Source: Primula veris (Eukaryota > Streptophyta > Magnoliopsida > Ericales > Primulaceae). Taken from it: a DNA stretch of 64,000 nt. Positions 59,086 through 64,000 of this stretch are shown here, one piece after another. The stretch is taken from positions 6,138,001 to 6,202,000 of the forward strand of contig OY821751.1 in NCBI GenBank assembly GCA_963682055.1, in the 5' to 3' direction. The notes beneath the pieces are model-generated. The model searched no databases and was not told where the DNA came from. It saw only the letters and a list, made by a program, of their open reading frames with translations. Position 1 is the first letter of the stretch. The number at the start of each line of letters is the position of its first letter. The position numbers and the translations under genes are program-made.

Positions 59086-61640
59086 TGGACCAATGGCAGA
59101 CCGTAGACGTGATTAAATCAACCCGTTTTAGACTAGACTTTAGTAATGGGAATAAAAACAATCTTACAAAAACAAATCCAATTGTGAGATGGCAACACTA
59201 CTGTAGTCAATTTAATGATATAAGGGCGAAAGGCACATCAATTTTTTATGAGATCTTCCTTGTACTTTCAGTACTACTACGAATTGAAATAGGAAACTGT
59301 AATGAGAGAGAGCCTATCTGTATCAATTACGTATAAGTGTATTTTTCTTGGAGATATCATTTGTTTCTTATTGCTACAATATATATGATACTGTTGGGAA
59401 AAATTAGTACAGTTAATACGGTAGTGAATACTTAATTATAAGTAGAATTAACGGTTAAGACGTTTATTCGTTTTTTTATTCGTTTTTTTGGTACAATTCA
59501 GCTCCGTAACAATTCAGCTCTTGGACAACTTGTGATGTGGACAAGACATTAATAAATTACCTTATCAAGCATATCTTTTTATACCAACATTATTGAAGTT
59601 GAAGAATATAATAATAAGTAACTAAATGAAAGCTAACAATCAGGAATCATGATTAGGAAAAGCTACTACATAAGCCACGAAAATGGGATAATGAAAGATT
59701 ACGGCACAATTATTACTTTTATAATCTATGATTTAGATAAGAGTGACTACCTTTTTGCTTGGTTATAATTAAATAGTATATTAATTTACTAGTATTAGTG
59801 TCTGTGATACATGTTTCAAAATGATTTGATCAGAATAAAGACATTCAATTATGCTGTTTCTGTTCAAAGAATATTAGAATATCTGGATCAAATATTAATT
59901 ATAGGCATGATTAATATAAGGCAAGACAGCCAAATACAATACTTATAACGTTATACAATTATTTTTGTAGTGATTGTGTAATGGATTGTTATTCTCCTTC
60001 ACCTACTGATACGTTTTGTTATTTTTCTATGAACATAGTTTTACAAAGAATCCTTTGTACTAGCATGTTTACATTTATTTTTAATATCGTGATGGTTGAT
60101 TATGAAAATCCTCGAGCATTATTATGTGATCTAAATAATGTCTATCCAATAATTAGCACATCATATATTATATTAAAAAATATGTTCTACATTTGCACCG
60201 TACACATGTCATTATGTTTCACGTTAAAAATTCATGTTCAGTGACGAAATTTTGCACCCAATTTGTAAAGGGAATTTACACCAATGATCCCTTTAGTGTG
60301 GACCAAAGTTGTGGTCCTCAAAAAGTATAGTAGGATATAAAAGGTCCCAGAATTTTAAGAGTAAAACATATTTTAATCAAAGTTTTAAGAGACATAACAA
60401 CTTGCTCTTATCTAGTTGTGGTTAAATCTGCAAATGAAACAAACAAACACCGGATATGTTCATATTGTTCGTTTGCTCATAACATTAGTTTATCTTCATT
60501 TATGAATGGACAAACACGAATCAAGTGTCAAACGAACATACAACGTTTTGTTTACGAACAATTCAATAACAATACAAGTTTTCGAATACAATTTAGATGC
60601 GGTTATATAATTAAAATACTACTGACACAATATTAAATATTAATAAATATATGTGCCTAAGCATTGATTAGATTGTTCAAAGACTTCATTAGTACTTAGA
60701 TTCAACTTTTATTATTAACACCATTCGTATGCAAAATAAATATTTACATTTATATAGATTTTCAAGATTTGAGCATAGATAAAACCTATCTCCAATATCA
60801 TTATTTATCTATTAACTAATACTAATCTGTAATAATAATGTGTCAAATTTATTTTTCGAAATGTTAATAAAAGAACCTCCTAATGAATGACTAGCATCTC
60901 ATTTTCAATTAGATTAATTAACGAATGTTAGATTTCTATTCATGTCCGGTTTTTTTACTAAACGAACAAAGACAAACCAAGTTGTTAATGAGTTGAACAC
61001 TATATGTTCATAAACAATTTAGTTCATTTGCATCTTTAGTCGTAGTGTAACATTGGAAAAAAAAACATAACCAAGTCTTTGAACAATATGCATATCATAT
61101 GATCTCAAAATTAGAAAATTAAATCTGTTACAAAAAATTTCTATCACTAACATTTTAAATGAGAAAATATACGTTGAGTGTATTGTACTATCCGTGGTTA
61201 ATAATTTAAGTTTTAGAGTACCACTTTTAACAATTTTGGTATTAGAATGCAACTTTTAATAATTTATGTACTAATTAACCAACTTCTGCCCAATAACAGA
61301 CCTAACAACATAAATTGAGAAAGTTGCAGTCATTATATCTCAGATTTCGGGATCTATTTTTGACGGACGTTGACATAATTACACTCACTATGTGATATGT
61401 GATATGTGAGAGAACGTGAATGCAATTCTGCCGTTTTGTTTAATGTCATGTGCTCAATTATGACAAAATATATAAATCAGTACCTAAAGTGTTAACCAAT
61501 AGTAATAATATATAATAAATGTATATTTTTTTTTTCTCATTTAAATCTTTTAAAAAAGGGGGTACAATACTATAATAATAATACTACATTGCTACAGAAT
61601 GCTTAAAAAGTGTGAATAGTAACACAAATAGGGGGGCAAT
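59086..61640. other. Intergenic, no supported gene
   Basis: Short open frames (59079-59336, 59981-60244, 60418-60636 on plus; 61019-61252 on minus) show no domains. Composition is AT-rich throughout. Confidence 0.5.
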
Positions 61641-62126
61641 GTGTAGTTACAGATAGACCACCCTTCTTTTTTATATTTTTATTAAATAATTTTGTTTTTT
61701 CCACCTTTGAAGTCATCACCTCCTTTTTAGTCCACCGTTGATATTATTTCAGTAGAATCATTTTTCCCCTTTTGCTTTCTTTTTTTCCTTAGCTTAAATC
61801 TTATCATATGATCTCAAGATTTGATCTTTTCTTCATTTCCTCAATTGGGTCTCACAAATTTTGTTTCATTCTATATTGGGTCCTCAAAAACCATCTCTTT
61901 TTTTTTATATATATAGATTTTGATGGTTTTTTTTGAACAAATAGCTAATTTTGCCTTATTTTCTGAATTGGGTATGAGTTATTTTGGTTTAAAAAGTGCT
62001 TTATCTTGGTTTAAAAAGTGGGTTTGAGCTAATTTCTTAAACAGGGTATTTTGTTTCTTAATGATATGAGGTGAAATTAAGGATTTAGTGAATATTCAAG
62101 AGTTGATTTAAGGGTTTTGGTGAAAG
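61641..62126 (+). promoter_or_regulatory. Putative promoter and 5' UTR of the PBL34-like kinase
   Basis: A TATATATATA run at about 61906-61915 is a possible TATA box about 210 bases before the start codon. CT-rich leader-like sequence lies on both sides of it. No experimentally known motif can be asserted. Confidence 0.3.
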
Positions 62127-63658
62127 ATGGGGTTAAAGGGGAAGTCTTTTGATGAGGGTAAAAGTAAAAATAAAATTAAGAGCAAGAAAAAGAGAGATGG
62201 TAAGGTGGAAGAGAGTGGTTGTTGGGTGAAGATGAGGTTTCTTAACTGTTGCATAACTTCGACGTCGAAAGTCGAGAGCTCGGTTAGTGGCATGAGCAGT
62301 AACTGTGGTATAATCCCCTTCTTCCCTTCTTTTGTTTTGATTGATTTTTCATTTGTTTTGTTCATTGTTAATTTGTTACTATCCCCTTTTGTTGGTTGGA
62401 ATTACTAAATGAATTCCGGTTTTATGGTTTCCGATTTAATTTCGGAGAAAAAGAAGTTTTGAGGTGCTGTTTGTTGCTCTTATGTGAAAGCTTTGAGTGG
62501 ACTGTTTGATTGTAATCATTTGTTTTGTTTCTTGTTACTATCTCATTGTTGCTTGGAATTACTGGATGAATTCTAGTTTTTTGGTGTCCGATTTAATTTC
62601 AGAGGAAAAGATTTTTTCAGGGTTTTTTTTGTGAAATCTTTGAGTGGGCTGTTGAATTAGATATATGGTTAGCAACCTAGCATATCATATTTCAATTTGC
62701 CTTGTGCAAGGGCTTGTTTCGCTGCAGCCTCTTGTTATTTGCCTTTATTAAATTGCAACCCATACGGACCCGGTTGACCTGCTTAAAAGCTAGTCTTCGT
62801 TGTATTTGTTTGTGGCGGAAAAACACTAGAAGCTTAGGCTGGATAGATACTATTTAACTGTCTCAAATAAGGCAGCTAATTTTCTCAAAAGTTGCAGCTA
62901 AACAAGTTCATAATTTCATGAAAGGAACATTTCTATTGCTACTTCTCGTATCCTAAATGGTGTATTGGTTTGTTTTCTAATTCTTATCCCACTCATCTTT
63001 TGTATTTCTTATTGAGAAACAAAATTCAAGCCACTGCATTCGAACACATAGTCAGTTATTATCCTTAAAAGAGTCTACGACATGTCAGATTGAAAGGTAG
63101 TTAATTTGATTTGATGGAAATGAAATGTTGAGAGTCGAACCTAAGTTCATAGCAGTAATACAAAAATTAAAACATTGGAATAGCAAGTACTTTCTACATC
63201 CAATTATGCATTGTACACTTTAAACAAACCCCATAGTAACTGTTCAATAATTGCTCTCTATACTAGTTAATTGCTGTAGTTATAAACGTCTTCTTACAAA
63301 TTTCTTCAATTTGTGTGAAACAGATAGCAAAAGCACAAATGAGACAAGCAAAGACAACGCAGCTGCTCAAGTAATACCATCTACAACGACTAGTAATGCC
63401 GAAAGCAACTCATCCTTTTCGAAACTAGAAGAAGAACTAAAAGTTTCAGCCCGGCTTAAAAAATTCGCATTTAACGATCTTAAATTGGCGACGCGAAATT
63501 TTAGACCTGATAGTCTTTTGGGTGAAGGAGGTTTCGGTTGTGTATTTAAAGGTTGGATTGAAGAAAATGGAACTTCACCGGTTAAACCAGGCACAGGGCT
63601 AACTGTTGCTGTGAAAACCCTAAACCACGATGGTCTTCAGGGTCATAAAGAATGGCTG
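62127..63658 (+). CDS. PBL34-like: Receptor-like cytoplasmic kinase VII, PBL34/35/36-like (5' two exons, partial)
   Basis: Exon 1 is 62127-62307 and exon 2 is 63324-63658. The GT-AG intron splits an Asp codon (G|AT). Exon 1 starts MGLKGKSF, with Gly2 as a likely N-myristoylation site, followed by a Lys-rich stretch and [13 protein letters not shown] with Cys residues that could be palmitoylated. Exon 2 gives [20 protein letters not shown], then [34 protein letters not shown] (the glycine-rich ATP loop), VAVKTL with the catalytic Lys, and GLQGHKEWL before a GT donor at 63659. The rest of the kinase domain lies to the right. The match to PBL34-36, plasma-membrane RLCKs acting below pattern-recognition receptors, is from memory but strong. 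No lesion is seen; this looks like a live gene. Confidence 0.9.
62707..62907. repeat. Possible small inverted-repeat element in the kinase intron
   Basis: The left end GGGCTTGTTTCGCTGCAGCC and the right end GTTGCAGCTAAACAAG are inverted relative to each other. Similar TTGTTTnGTTGCAGCTTTTA sequences occur near 42410 and 47887. No target duplication was found. Confidence 0.5.
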
Positions 63659-64000
63659 GTTCGATTCTTATTGTTAAGTTTAGGAAAAATATCATTTTTG
63701 TAGACCAACCTGTTGGAATATAACAATTTGTACCCAGACAATTATAAATTCACAGTTTGGACACACGTGTCCACAAAAATGGAACAATAAAACACCACTG
63801 TTAAAGTTTCAACTCAAAAGCACATGTTATGTACTGACTGTCTGATTATACTAATGTACTTGGCATCAATGTACACGTAATTGAATAATTCGTATAAAAA
63901 AGTTTCAATTGATACTAGGCAGTGGTGACTTATGATATGCTGGTGTACTAATTCTTTGATTTTAAACTTATGAATATTGATAGCTTTGTCTACTGATTGT
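63659..64000 (+). other. Start of intron 2 of the PBL34-like gene
   Basis: It begins GTTCGATT. The frame stays open by chance to 63703 but loses kinase similarity after EWL. Nothing else is seen to the window edge. Confidence 0.7.

Overview
This window reads as nuclear DNA of a eudicot plant. It is very AT-rich. The few host genes have short exons split by GT-AG introns, and most of the rest is transposable elements of many ages, often nested. Species cannot be told from the sequence.

Host genes. The last two exons of a VOC/glyoxalase-type gene end at 272 (+). The first two exons of a receptor-like cytoplasmic kinase of the PBL34/35/36 type start at 62127 (+) and run off the right edge. Between them, 6905-8818 (-) holds a decayed copy of the N-terminal, non-catalytic part of a plant DYRK-type kinase. 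An unidentified minus-strand gene (exon pieces between 40789 and 47170) is broken in its last coding exon by a CACTA transposon.

Transposons, left to right. A fold-back element (1696-2674). A 181-bp hAT MITE (2708-2888) with an ATAAACTC target duplication. Its probable parent, a full-length hAT element (9597-12806) with TTTACAAC duplications and a transposase broken in three places. A solo LTR (14050-15219, AAAAC) with a relative at 32545-33587. A pogo/Tigger-like remnant (about 16900-17680). An old antisense Copia element (22755-29597) with a 740-bp MITE inside one LTR. An LTR-like block (30781-31914). A sense Copia element (34834-40364). A 5.9-kb CACTA element (40890-46832, TCT duplication) and a small CACTA MITE (47188-47616, AGA). 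A LINE 3' portion (50310-57901) split by an antisense Copia element (51630-56770, ATTCC). A Stowaway-like MITE (58548-58785).

Most notable: the 5.9-kb CACTA element encodes no transposase that I can see. It carries at least three correctly spliceable exons (42018-44122, minus strand) of a host gene that looks like the N-terminal half of a plant TPX2-family microtubule-associated protein, together with what looks like its 5' UTR. This fits a gene-capturing (Pack-type) CACTA element that then landed in the last coding exon of another gene.

All family assignments rest on recalled family features; no database search was possible. Splice sites and element ends were read directly from the sequence.
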